Position numbers and translations under genes: made by a program
Notes under the pieces: model-generated
Told to the model about the DNA's origin: nothing
The model's input: only the letters and a program-made list of their open reading frames with translations
Databases searched by the model: none
Assembly: GCF_002387245.1 (NCBI RefSeq)
Contig: NZ_DGLD01000014.1
Location: 127,989-191,988 of the forward strand
Source of the DNA: Brevundimonas sp. UBA4553
Lineage (GTDB): Bacteria > Pseudomonadota > Alphaproteobacteria > Caulobacterales > Caulobacteraceae
Direction: 5' to 3'
DNA: 64,000 bases
In this document: one piece after another, positions 1 to 8,263 of the stretch
Layout of the letters: every line of letters begins with the position of its first letter
How positions within the stretch are numbered: the stretch's first letter is position 1

Positions 1-291
1 CGGCGCCATAGGTTCGTCGATTGGGGCGGGTGGGGTGTCCGACGAAACCGCCAAGGGGCCCAGGTCGGGCGCAGGCTGGGCATGAAGCGCGGCCGCGCGC
101 TCATCAGCCAGGCGCTGCTCTTCAAGCAGGCGGCGACGACGACGCTCGGACATCGGCTTTTCAGGCGCCGGCTGCAGCGAGAGCTCGGCGTCCGCAGTCT
201 CGTCGCCCGACGCGACGGCGGCGGACTCGTCGAGACCTTCGCCCGGTTCAGGGTCGGAGAGGTTGAGCGGCGGCCGATGGCTGGATTTCAT
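1..291 (-). CDS. Unrecognised protein, N-terminal fragment
   Basis: An open minus-strand frame starts at an ATG at 289-291 and runs off the left edge without a stop, giving 97 codons. The visible part looks disordered: it is rich in Pro, Ala, Glu and Asp, with a cluster of five arginines near residue 54 followed by an acidic and basic LLEEQRLADE stretch. No signal peptide, membrane segment or catalytic motif is visible in this part. The third-position GC bias agrees with coding in this frame. The function lies in the missing C-terminal part, and I do not recognise the family. Confidence 0.55.
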   Translation of the reverse strand, partial: MKSSHRPPLNLSDPEPGEGLDESAAVASGDETADAELSLQPAPEKPMSERRRRRLLEEQRLADERAAALHAQPAPDLGPLAVSSDTPPAPIDEPMAP

Positions 292-433
292 GGGGCGTCG
301 ATCTCGTTCACTAATCGCCGGAAACGCGACGAGCGCGCGCTGGGATCGACCCTAACGGCTTGATCCTGTCGCGCAAAGGCTCACACGTTCGGATTCCGCT
401 GCAGATGTCGATCGCCGCCCGGAAGCCGTGCAG

Positions 434-613
434 TCAGCAGTCGCTGGGCGGGGTGACGGCGATGCTCGCCGCCGGCGTGTCCCGGCAATCCTGAACGCGT
501 TGAATCTCGCGCTCTGCGTGGCGGGGAGCCTGCAAATCGACGCCGAACTGCGACAACGCCGCCGCAGCGAGCATCGCAATCAGGCCAGCCAGCAATTCCA
601 GCAGCATTTGCAT
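434..613 (-). CDS. Small single-span membrane peptide, unknown
   Basis: A 59-residue reading frame on the minus strand begins MQMLLELLAGLIAMLAAAAL, a plausible signal anchor of about 18 residues. It is followed by a charged region and a tail ending in SDC. A purine-rich stretch (GCGAGG) lies just before the ATG. The codons favour G or C in the third position as in neighbouring genes, and no longer frame in this gap is convincing. The gene lies between the truncated leftward gene and the rightward phospholipase D gene. The family is not recognised; the coding claim rests on the hydrophobic pattern, start signal and codon bias only. Confidence 0.45.
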   Translation of the reverse strand: MQMLLELLAGLIAMLAAAALSQFGVDLQAPRHAEREIQRVQDCRDTPAASIAVTPPSDC

Positions 614-767
614 AACCTCGCTTATGACAGAAGCAGGCCCGGATCACAATGCGGCCCCATTGTGAAGCTGAGCCATTGTCGGTTCAGTGGAACGAAAACG
701 CTCGCAGCGTCACTGTATGACGCGGGCGCGTAGCGGATCGTCACGCGAATCAGACAGCTATGGCGCA

Positions 768-2246
768 ATGCATGAACCGGGCGACATCTATGAGGGCAGC
801 CTGCTTGAGCCGGGGCGGGACTGCTGGCGCATAGCCACCGCCCACCGGTTCACGCCATTGATGGAGAACAACGCCTACTTCGATGCGCTCGCCTCCTCCC
901 TGCAAAAGGCGAAGAAGTCGATTGTCATCCTGGGCTGGCAGTTCGATCCTCGCACGAGGCTGGACCCGGAATCGCCGCTCATAGATCGGCGTGGAGAGAT
1001 TGGACATCAACTCCGCAGCCTGGTGCGTCAGAAGCCGGATCTGGATATCCGTCTGCTGATCTGGAAGTCGCCGCTGCTGATTGCGGCGTCGCAGGGCTTC
1101 TATCCCCATCGGGCGCAGAACTGGTTTCGCAAGCGAACGGTCGAATTCCGCCTGGACAAGCCCGGCATCCTGGGCGCGTGCCACCACCAGAAGGTGATCG
1201 TCATCGACGACAAGGTGGCGTTCTGCGGCGGGGGCGACATCGCCACCGATCGCTGGGACACCGACGAGCATCTGGATTTCGATCCCCGCCGCTGCCAGCC
1301 GTCCGGACTGTTCAGCGCGCCTCGACACGAGGTGATGAGCGTTATGGACGGTCCGGCCGCCCGGGCCCTGGGGGATCTGGCGCGGGAGCGCTGGTATCGC
1401 GCCACCTGGGAACGGACTGTCCCGGACGATTCCGACGACGATCCGTGGCCGGACGGCGTCGAGCCGGCGCTGACCGATGTCGCTATCGGCATAGCCCGCA
1501 CCGAACCGCAGGTGCGCGGCCGCCCGGAGGTTCGCGAGAATGAGGCGCTTCATCTGGAGTCCATCCGTCGCGCCAGGCGGCTGATCTATCTGGAAAACCA
1601 GTACTTCACCTCGCCGATCATCGCCGCCGCCCTGGCCGAGCGGCTGGCCGAGCCCGATGGACCGGAAATCGTGCTGGTCTCGACAGGGCGCAGTCCCAGC
1701 TGGTTCGACGGCCTGACCATGGATACTGCCCGCGCTGAGGTTCTCTACCGCCTGGAACAGGCCGACGCCCACAACCGGTTCACTGCGTTCAGCCCGCGCA
1801 CCGCCGAGGGCGAGCGCATTATCGTTCACGCCAAGATGTCGATCATTGACGATCAGTTGTTGCGTATCGGCTCGACCAATCTGAACAACCGGTCCCAGGG
1901 CCTGGATACGGAATGCGATGTGGCCGCCGAACCGACCTCGGCGGAAGGACGCGAAGTCGTGCGGCGCTTCCGCCAGCGCTCCATCGGGCATTTCATAGGG
2001 GTGTCGGGCGAGGCCTTCGCTCAGGCCGAGGCGATCATGGGCTCGGTCGGGCAGGCCATCATGACGTTTGGATCCGACCGGATGACCCTGCTCGGCTCGA
2101 CCCCGCCGTCACCCGTCGAGCGGCTGTTCGCCGAATGGCAGCTGGGCGATCCCATGTCGTCGCGTGACGCCTGGCGCCCCTGGAAACGCCTGAACCGCAC
2201 GCACCGGACGCGACCCCGCTCAGAGGGCGGTCAGGCGCCGGGCTGA
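768..2246 (+). CDS. Phospholipase D family protein
   Basis: The 492-residue protein carries two HKD motifs: HHQKVIVIDD at about residue 139 (His140, Lys142, Asp147) and HAKMSIIDD at about residue 354 (His354, Lys356, Asp361). Each is followed by a Gly-Gly/Ser-x-Asn-rich strand, as in the phosphatidyltransferase/phospholipase D superfamily. Two such motifs form one active site that hydrolyses or transfers phosphodiesters, usually on phosphatidyl lipids. The length fits bacterial PLD and cardiolipin-synthase-like enzymes, but there are no N-terminal membrane helices, so a cytoplasmic or peripheral PLD is more likely than cardiolipin synthase. In-frame ATGs also exist at 687 and 717; I chose 768 because the conserved fold begins just after it. 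The 3' end overlaps the convergent EEP-family gene by 16 bases. Confidence 0.85.
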   Translation: MHEPGDIYEGSLLEPGRDCWRIATAHRFTPLMENNAYFDALASSLQKAKKSIVILGWQFDPRTRLDPESPLIDRRGEIGHQLRSLVRQKPDLDIRLLIWKSPLLIAASQGFYPHRAQNWFRKRTVEFRLDKPGILGACHHQKVIVIDDKVAFCGGGDIATDRWDTDEHLDFDPRRCQPSGLFSAPRHEVMSVMDGPAARALGDLARERWYRATWERTVPDDSDDDPWPDGVEPALTDVAIGIARTEPQVRGRPEVRENEALHLESIRRARRLIYLENQYFTSPIIAAALAERLAEPDGPEIVLVSTGRSPSWFDGLTMDTARAEVLYRLEQADAHNRFTAFSPRTAEGERIIVHAKMSIIDDQLLRIGSTNLNNRSQGLDTECDVAAEPTSAEGREVVRRFRQRSIGHFIGVSGEAFAQAEAIMGSVGQAIMTFGSDRMTLLGSTPPSPVERLFAEWQLGDPMSSRDAWRPWKRLNRTHRTRPRSEGGQAPG

Positions 2247-2977
2247 CTTTCGAACTCGAAGTCGATGGCGAGCGGCAGGTGGTCCGAGGCTGTGCGCGCC
2301 AGAGGGTGCAGCGGCGTCATGGCCCCCGTCACCCTGATTTCCGGACTGACGAAGCAATGGTCGATGCGGATGGCGGGGAAGCTGGAGGGGAAGGTCTTCA
2401 CCGAGGGCTTCAGCCCCAGTTGGCGCTGGGCGTCGACCAGCCGTCGTGTCAGCGCCTGGTAGGGGCGGGTGATCGAGGTGGCGTTGAAATCCCCGGTCAG
2501 GATGGTCGGCCCGATACAGGCGGGATCCCCCAGCCATTCCCGTCCGACCAGAGCCGCCGCCTGAAGTCTTTGTTCGCGCGGCACCAACCCCAAGTGCGTG
2601 TTGAAGACGTTCAGGACGGTCCCGTCGAAGTCGATGGCCGACCACAGGGCGCCGCGGGGCTCCAGCCCCCTCAGATTGGGCAGGGTCGGCAGGGCGGCGG
2701 CGCGGATAAGCCGTTCGGGCCGCGCTGTCAGAATGGCGTCGCCGTAAAGCTCCGCCTCGATCGTCATGGCCGGGTGGAAGCGGAAACCCATCGACAGGCG
2801 CTCGGCGATGGCGTGGGCCTGATCGACGCCGTTGGTGCGGGCGCGCCCGACGTCCAGTTCCTGCAGACAGACGATGTCCGGCTCCAGTTCGGCGATGACG
2901 GCGGCGATGCGCGCCACGTCCAGCTTGCGATCAACGCCGACGCAGCGGTGCACATTATAGGTGACGAGTCTGGGCAT
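2231..2977 (-). CDS. Endonuclease/exonuclease/phosphatase family protein
   Basis: This 248-residue protein has the full set of motifs of the EEP (DNase I-like) fold: TYNVHRC at the N terminus, CLQELD around residue 40, NTHLG near 130, GDFNA near 165, and a C-terminal SDHLPL. These supply the metal-binding Glu and Asp and the catalytic His. Family members cleave phosphodiester or phosphomonoester bonds in DNA, inositol phosphates or sphingomyelin, and the substrate cannot be told from sequence. No signal peptide is visible. Its position tail to tail with a phospholipase D gene suggests, but does not show, a role in phospholipid headgroup turnover. Confidence 0.85.
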   Translation of the reverse strand: MPRLVTYNVHRCVGVDRKLDVARIAAVIAELEPDIVCLQELDVGRARTNGVDQAHAIAERLSMGFRFHPAMTIEAELYGDAILTARPERLIRAAALPTLPNLRGLEPRGALWSAIDFDGTVLNVFNTHLGLVPREQRLQAAALVGREWLGDPACIGPTILTGDFNATSITRPYQALTRRLVDAQRQLGLKPSVKTFPSSFPAIRIDHCFVSPEIRVTGAMTPLHPLARTASDHLPLAIDFEFESQPGA

Positions 2978-3021
2978 GGGTCCTTGTCGGCGCGGTCGAT
3001 CCCGCCGCCGGTCTATCCGCT

Positions 3022-3714
3022 CTAGATGACAACCAGACGGTCGGGGACCTCGTTGATATCAGCGGATCGCGGCGGAAACTGTTCCGCCAGAACCTGACCG
3101 CACAGGGCGATGGCCTGTTGCATGCCTTCAACGGGTTGATGGCGGCGCAGCCCGGCCGTCAGGGCGGCGACCGCCTCCGCCCAGACTTCCGGACTGACAC
3201 GGGAATGGATGCCCGCGTCGGCGATGACCTCGACCTGATGATCGGCCAGGGCGGCGAAGATCAGGACCCCGGTGCGAGCCTCGGTCTTGTGCAGGCCGTG
3301 GGCGAGGAACTGTTGCAGCGCGGCGCGGCGCACACGGGTGCGACGCAGGGCGGCGGGGGTCAGCAATCGCCTCATGGCGGGGATCAGGCTCAGCAGGAAG
3401 ACGGAGAGGAAGACCGCCGCCTGGACCAAGGCGTAGGCGGCCAGGGTTTGGCTGATCTCCAGCTCTCGCCCGGCAGCGTGGGCGGCCTGCCAGTCGCCGC
3501 CCAAACCCGACAGCCAGGGCGCGCCGAAGCCGAGCGGGATCAGGGCCAGGGGCAGCAACAGGGCCGCCGCCGCCGCCCAGGCCAGGCTGACGTCACGATA
3601 GGAGGACACCTGCCGCGCCACGACGCAGAAGATCTCGCCAGAGGTGGTCTCCTCGGCGCGGGCGATGGCCTCGGCCACACGCGCGTGGTCGTCGGTCGTG
3701 AACTGCATCACCAT
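3022..3714 (-). CDS. TPM domain membrane protein
   Basis: The 230-residue protein begins directly with a TPM-type domain (residues about 5-60, with SGEIFCVVA). Two hydrophobic segments follow near residues 45-70 and 90-115, then a conserved acidic C-terminal part including EVIADAGIHSRVSPEVW. It is the last gene of a three-gene operon with LemA and a second TPM protein, and its start overlaps the end of the upstream gene by 7 bases, suggesting translational coupling. TPM proteins are associated with membrane quality control and, in plants, photosystem II repair; the bacterial role is poorly defined. Confidence 0.8.
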   Translation of the reverse strand: MVMQFTTDDHARVAEAIARAEETTSGEIFCVVARQVSSYRDVSLAWAAAAALLLPLALIPLGFGAPWLSGLGGDWQAAHAAGRELEISQTLAAYALVQAAVFLSVFLLSLIPAMRRLLTPAALRRTRVRRAALQQFLAHGLHKTEARTGVLIFAALADHQVEVIADAGIHSRVSPEVWAEAVAALTAGLRRHQPVEGMQQAIALCGQVLAEQFPPRSADINEVPDRLVVI

Positions 3715-4592
3715 CCCCCCGAAGCGCCGCCGCCGCCGAAACCGCCCCCGCCGCCGCCAAATCCACCGCCGCCAAATCCACCGCCGCCGAAACCGCCGCC
3801 GCCGCTCCAGCCGCCGCCACCGCGACCGCCGCGTCCCTGGTTCTTCAGCGCCTCGCTGGCGGCCCAGATCAGGATGGGCGTCAGGCCGTCTCGTTTGCCG
3901 CCGCGACGACGTTTGCCGCCCGCCGCCGCCATCACCAGGCTGATGAAAAGGAAGAAGAAGATCAGGAAGATGATGATCGCCGGCAGAATCGGCTTCTCGC
4001 GCTCGCTGGTCGCGCTTCTGGCGTCCGCCGCTCGGGCCTGGGCCTCGGCTGGGTCAGCAGTCAGCTGGGCGATGACGGCGTCGGCGCCGGCCATGATCCC
4101 GGCGGCGTAGTCGCCCGTGCGGAAGGCCGGCAGGATGTCGTTGCGGATGATCTGCGACGAATAGGCGTCGGTCAGCACGCCCTCCAGCCCATAGCCGACC
4201 TCGATCCGCACCTTGCGTTCGTTCGGCGCGACGATCAGCAGGGCGCCGCCGTCGTTTTCCTTCTGGCCGATGCCCCAGTGACGACCCAGCTGATAGCCGA
4301 AGTCCTCAATCTCCTGATCCTGCAGCGAGGGCAGGGTGACGACGACCAGCTGGTCGCCGGTCTGGCGTTCCAGTGTCTCCAGCTTGGCGGTCAGGACCTG
4401 TTCCTGTTCCGGCGTCAGAAGCTGGGCGTCGTCGACGACTCTGCCGGTCAGGGCGGGGAACCGGATCTCGGCGGCCAGGGCCGGCAGAGCCGCCAGCCAC
4501 AGAACGAGGCCGAGCACCAGGGCCGGGAGCAGACCCGGCCCAAGTGGACCGAGACCGAGGCGGTCCCTCAGGGCGAGGGCGGAGGGGATCAT
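3708..4592 (-). CDS. TPM domain protein with Gly-rich tail (YgcG-like)
   Basis: The 294-residue protein has an N-terminal signal or anchor (hydrophobic LLPALVLGLVLWLAALPALA). A periplasmic TPM domain follows with FPALTGRVVDDAQLL, QLVVVTLPSL and VRIEVGYGLEGVLTD, then a C-terminal membrane span (IIIFLIFFFLFISLVMAAAGG). The last 40 residues are almost all Gly with Trp and Phe. This is the usual YgcG layout. I chose the ATG at 4592, 7 bases after the LemA stop; a frame opening upstream would be Pro/Arg-rich and overlap lemA. The Gly-rich tail is encoded by a GGC-rich imperfect repeat at about 3715-3835. Confidence 0.85.
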   Translation of the reverse strand: MIPSALALRDRLGLGPLGPGLLPALVLGLVLWLAALPALAAEIRFPALTGRVVDDAQLLTPEQEQVLTAKLETLERQTGDQLVVVTLPSLQDQEIEDFGYQLGRHWGIGQKENDGGALLIVAPNERKVRIEVGYGLEGVLTDAYSSQIIRNDILPAFRTGDYAAGIMAGADAVIAQLTADPAEAQARAADARSATSEREKPILPAIIIFLIFFFLFISLVMAAAGGKRRRGGKRDGLTPILIWAASEALKNQGRGGRGGGGWSGGGGFGGGGFGGGGFGGGGGGFGGGGASGGW

Positions 4593-4599
4593 GTCGGGC

Positions 4600-5304
4600 T
4601 TAGGCTGCCGGGGCAGGCGTGGCGGCGGGCGGGGGCGAACCGGGCGCGGCCCCGGGCGTGGTCGCGGGCGCGCCGCCGCCGGGTTGAGCGCCGGGAACAC
4701 CGAGGTTGAAGTTCACGCTCGGCGCGCTTTGCGCCTCGGCGGTGGCGGTGAACAGCTGCATGGGCTTGGAGCCGCCGTGCAGGGTCTTGGCCCAGATCAC
4801 GGTGGGGAAGGTCCGCAGGGTCGTGTTGTAGTCGCGCACGGCCTCGTTGTAGTCGCGGCGCGCCACGGCGATGCGGTTTTCGGTGCCTTCCAGCTGCGAC
4901 TGCAGGGTCAGGAAGTTCTGATTGGCCTGAAGCTGGGGATAGGCCTCGACCGTCACTAGCAGTCGCGACAGGGCGGACGACAGCTCGCCCTGCGCCTGCT
5001 GATATTGCTGGAAGGCGGCGGCGTTATCGAGGTTGGAGGCGTCGATGTTGACGCTGGTCGCCTTGGCGCGCGCCTCGATCACCTGGGTCAGGGTGGTGCG
5101 CTCCTGAATGGCCGCGCCCTGCACGGTGGCGACCAGGTTCGGCACCAGATCGGCCCGACGCTGATATTGGCTCTGCACGTCGGCCCAGGCGGCCTCGGCC
5201 CGTTCCTGCTTGGTCGGAATGGTGTTGTAGCCGCAGCCCGCCACGGCGGGGGTCAGGACGACGACGGCGGCGACGGCCGCGAGACGGGGCGAGAAACCAG
5301 CCAT
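4600..5304 (-). CDS. lemA: LemA family lipoprotein
   Basis: This 234-residue protein begins with a signal sequence ending in a lipobox-like AVAGC, so it is probably lipid anchored. The LemA core follows, with YNTIPTKQE, a long helical hairpin region containing RRADLVPNLV, and a second half with ENRIAVARRDYNEAVR and FPTVIWA. These are hallmark LemA stretches. The last 35 residues are a low-complexity Pro/Ala/Gly tail. LemA proteins are usually encoded beside TPM proteins, as here, where lemA is first in a tightly packed three-gene operon. Molecular function is not established for the family. Confidence 0.9.
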   Translation of the reverse strand: MAGFSPRLAAVAAVVVLTPAVAGCGYNTIPTKQERAEAAWADVQSQYQRRADLVPNLVATVQGAAIQERTTLTQVIEARAKATSVNIDASNLDNAAAFQQYQQAQGELSSALSRLLVTVEAYPQLQANQNFLTLQSQLEGTENRIAVARRDYNEAVRDYNTTLRTFPTVIWAKTLHGGSKPMQLFTATAEAQSAPSVNFNLGVPGAQPGGGAPATTPGAAPGSPPPAATPAPAA

Positions 5305-5354
5305 GAGATATGTCCTCCGGCGGTCGGCAGGACCGCTGATCCGCTAAAGACTAT

Positions 5355-5372
5355 CGGAGCCGAAAGGCTCCG
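5355..5372 (-). terminator. Weak hairpin after folD
   Basis: A 7-base-pair stem (CGGAGCC/GGCTCCG) with a GAAA/TTTC tetraloop sits about 28 bases past the folD stop. On the minus strand the stem is followed only by ATAGTCTTTAG, not a true U-tract, so termination would be weak or Rho-assisted. It also separates folD from the downstream lemA operon. Confidence 0.35.
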
Positions 5373-5399
5373 CTTCAAGACCGGATTTTTCTCGCCGCT

Positions 5400-6323
5400 T
5401 CAGCGGTTGAGGTCTTCCGGCTCGACCCCCGCCGCGCGACAGGCGGCGGTGTAGGTGTTGGCCAGCAGGCAGGCGATGGTCATGGGGCCGACGCCGCCGG
5501 GCACCGGCGTGATGCGTCCCGCGACCCCGACCGCCTCGTCAAAGGCCACGTCGCCGACCACGCGAGTCTTGCCCTCGGCGGCCTTGACTGGATCGCGCGA
5601 CGGGACGCGGTTGATGCCCACGTCGATGACGGTCGCGCCCGGCTTGATCCAGTCGCCCTTGATCATCTCGGGCCGACCGACGGCGGCGACCAGAATGTCG
5701 GCGGTGCGGCACAGGGCGGGCAGATCCCGGGTGCGCGAGTGGGCGATGGTGACCGTGCAGCTTTCACCCAGCAGCAGTTGCGCCATCGGTTTGCCGACGA
5801 TGTTGGAGCGCCCGACAATGACGGCGTTCAGGCCCGACAGGTCGCCGAGCTGGTCCTTCAGCATCATCAGGCTGCCCAGCGGGGTGCAGGGGATCATGCC
5901 CGGCAGACCGACCGCCAGGCGCCCGACGTTGACCACGTGAAAGCCGTCCACGTCCTTGTCCGGGTCGATGGCGCCCAGAACGGCCGCCGAATCGATATGC
6001 CGAGGCAGGGGCAGTTGCACCAGAACGCCATGAATGCCTGCGTCGGCGTTCAGCGCGGCGATCAGAGCCAGCAGTTCGTCCTGGGTGGTGGTGTCCGGCA
6101 GGCGGTGGGTGTCGGAGCGCATTCCCGCCTTCAGCGTCGTCTCGCCCTTGTTGCGGACATAGAGTTGGCTGGCGGGGTCTTCGCCGACGATGACGACGGC
6201 CAGACCCGGCTTGATCCCTTGGGCGGCTTCCAACCGCGCAGCGGCGACGGCGACGCGTCCGACCAGGGTCTGCGAGAAGGCCTTGCCGTCGATCAGCGAG
6301 GCGCGGGCGGGTTCGTCAGCCAT
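5400..6323 (-). CDS. folD: Bifunctional methylenetetrahydrofolate dehydrogenase/cyclohydrolase
   Basis: FolD oxidises 5,10-methylene-tetrahydrofolate with NADP to methenyl-tetrahydrofolate and hydrolyses this to 10-formyl-tetrahydrofolate, feeding purine and initiator-tRNA formylation. The 307-residue protein has the catalytic YVRNKGE lysine motif near residue 60, GVLVQLPLP near 97, the DVDGFH segment, the Rossmann-type VGRSNIVGKP nucleotide-binding loop, and the C-terminal PGGVGPMTIA. I prefer the ATG at 6323, which has GGAG six bases upstream, over the one four codons earlier. It stands alone, transcribed away from the PPC-repeat gene. Confidence 0.95.
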   Translation of the reverse strand: MADEPARASLIDGKAFSQTLVGRVAVAAARLEAAQGIKPGLAVVIVGEDPASQLYVRNKGETTLKAGMRSDTHRLPDTTTQDELLALIAALNADAGIHGVLVQLPLPRHIDSAAVLGAIDPDKDVDGFHVVNVGRLAVGLPGMIPCTPLGSLMMLKDQLGDLSGLNAVIVGRSNIVGKPMAQLLLGESCTVTIAHSRTRDLPALCRTADILVAAVGRPEMIKGDWIKPGATVIDVGINRVPSRDPVKAAEGKTRVVGDVAFDEAVGVAGRITPVPGGVGPMTIACLLANTYTAACRAAGVEPEDLNR

Positions 6324-6417
6324 GATCGGCTCCATGGGATCGGGAACGTGAAAGCGTGGCCGCGATTTACAGCCGTGGCGGTTCGGCGTCTATGATGGCG
6401 CCAGCAAAGAGGTTTTC

Positions 6418-8253
6418 ATGCGTCATTCTGAGTACGGGGCCCTGTTCGCAGCGGTCAGCGCCATCGCCCTGCTGTCGTCCGGCGTTGTTTTCGCCCAGAC
6501 GCCGACCGATATCCGGATCGGCGCCGAGGTTCGCGGGCGTTTGGAGGAGGGCGACGCCCGCACCCGGGGCGGCGACGCCTATCGCTATGACGACTATCGC
6601 GTTCAGCTTCGCGCCGGTCAGCGCTTGCAGGCGGAACTGCGCAGCAGCGACTTCGACGCCTACTTGGAGGTTTACGCCGAGGGCCGGACCTCGGGCGACT
6701 CCCTGGCCTCCGACGACGACGGGGCGGGCAGCGGCACCAACGCCCGCCTGCGCTTTACGCCGGAAAGCGACGGCGTCTACATCGTGCGTGCGCGTCCCTT
6801 CTCGGGACTGGAGACCGGCGCCTACACCCTGGCGCTCAGCGAGCGGGTCGCTCCGCGTCAGCCGCGGCCGGGCCGGATTTCGATCGGCGGCGACGTGTCG
6901 GGGCGTCTGGCCAGCGGCGACGCGGAAGATGAGGACGGCGCCCGGTTCGACGCCTACGCCTTCCGTGCCAACGCCGGTGATCGCGTGGCGATCCTGCTGG
7001 AATCCGACGTCTTCGACCCGCTGGTTCGGGTGGGTCGAATGGTCAACGGCGGCTTTGTTCAGGCGGCCCAGAACGACGATGGCGCGGGCAAGGGGCTGAA
7101 CTCCTATCTCGTCTTCACAGCCCCTCAGGCCGGCGAATATGTGATCCAGGCGGCCTCCGTCAGCGGTGACGCCGAGGGCGACTATCGCCTGTCGCTGGAA
7201 CAGGGTCCGCCCGCTCCGCAAGCGCGCAGCATCGCCATCGGCGAAGAGGTCAGCGGCCGTCTGGACGAGGACAGCGCCCAGAGCGATTCCGGCGCCCCTG
7301 CCGACCTTTATCGCTTCACCGGCCGGGCCGGCCAGCGGGTGGCCATCAGTCTGAAGGCCGACGATTTCGACAGTTTCCTTGAACTGTTCGACGCCAACCA
7401 CAACAGCCTGGCCACCGACGACGACAGCGGCGGCGAGCTGAACGCCCGCCTGACCTTCGTCCTGCCCGACGACGGCGACTATCTGATCGAGGCGCGCGGT
7501 TTCTCGGACGCCACGGGCGCCTATGACCTGAAGCTGGACGAGGTGGCGCCGCCGCCGCCGCCGACCGCCATCAGTTTCGGCCAGACAGTGCAGGGAGACC
7601 TGAAGGAAGGCGGCGCGACCGACGACGCCGGCCGTCTGTTCGACGGCTACGCCTTTAGCGGGACCGAGGGCCAGCGCGTCCAGGCCATCATGCGGTCGGG
7701 CGATTTCGACGCCCTGCTGCAGATCGGCAAGGCCGGAGAGCAGTTCGAGGAACTGGCCTCCGACGACGACGGCCTGCGTCAGGGCACGGACGCGCGTCTG
7801 ACCTTCACCCTGCCGGAGGACGGCGACTACATCCTGCGCGCGTTGCCCTATTCCGGGGAAGGCAAGGGCCTGTATTCTCTGGAGTTTGCAGATCGCGGTC
7901 CCGAACCGGGACCGGGCAGCCTGCTGGTCGGATCGACCGCACGCGGCAGCCTGTCCGAAGCCGACGCCATGAACGACGAAGGCGTCTCGTTCGACGCCTA
8001 CACCTTCAAGGCCAAGGCGGACGAGAAGCTGCGTTTCACCATGATCTCCCCAGCCTTCGACGCCTTCGTGGAGGTGGGCGAGGACAAGGACGGCGACTTC
8101 CGCAGTCTGGCCGAAGACGACGACAGCCTGTCGGACACCCACGCCCGTCTGGACTGGACCGCCCCGCGGGACGGGACCTATGTCGTGCGCGCCCGCAGCT
8201 TCGCGCCTAGCTCGACCGGCGACTATGTGCTGACGGTCGAACGTCAGCCCTGA
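6418..8253 (+). CDS. Secreted protein of five PPC-type repeats
   Basis: The 611-residue protein has a clear Sec signal peptide (cleavage after VVFAQ, near residue 27). Five tandem repeats of about 105-115 residues follow, starting near 31, 148, 266, 377 and 492. Each repeat follows the bacterial pre-peptidase C-terminal pattern: a small polar start of the type IGxxVSGRL, a middle SDDFDxxLEL, a DDDxGxGxNARLxF turn, then DGxYxIxARxF and GxYxLxL. There is no peptidase domain or other catalytic region. PPC domains normally trail secreted proteases and help in secretion or binding, so a protein made only of them is probably a periplasmic or surface binding protein. An AGAGG ribosome-binding site precedes the ATG. 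Confidence 0.8.
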   Translation: MRHSEYGALFAAVSAIALLSSGVVFAQTPTDIRIGAEVRGRLEEGDARTRGGDAYRYDDYRVQLRAGQRLQAELRSSDFDAYLEVYAEGRTSGDSLASDDDGAGSGTNARLRFTPESDGVYIVRARPFSGLETGAYTLALSERVAPRQPRPGRISIGGDVSGRLASGDAEDEDGARFDAYAFRANAGDRVAILLESDVFDPLVRVGRMVNGGFVQAAQNDDGAGKGLNSYLVFTAPQAGEYVIQAASVSGDAEGDYRLSLEQGPPAPQARSIAIGEEVSGRLDEDSAQSDSGAPADLYRFTGRAGQRVAISLKADDFDSFLELFDANHNSLATDDDSGGELNARLTFVLPDDGDYLIEARGFSDATGAYDLKLDEVAPPPPPTAISFGQTVQGDLKEGGATDDAGRLFDGYAFSGTEGQRVQAIMRSGDFDALLQIGKAGEQFEELASDDDGLRQGTDARLTFTLPEDGDYILRALPYSGEGKGLYSLEFADRGPEPGPGSLLVGSTARGSLSEADAMNDEGVSFDAYTFKAKADEKLRFTMISPAFDAFVEVGEDKDGDFRSLAEDDDSLSDTHARLDWTAPRDGTYVVRARSFAPSSTGDYVLTVERQP

Positions 8254-8263
8254 CGATCACGGC

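Noticed and set aside
750..1991. Long open frame opposite the phospholipase D gene
   Set aside because: It is a mirror of a high-GC coding strand. It has no recognisable motif, and the HKD motifs lie in the other frame.
3715..3835. Tandem repeat or CRISPR-like array
   Set aside because: The GCC-rich periodicity encodes the Gly-rich tail of the TPM protein; there are no distinct spacers.
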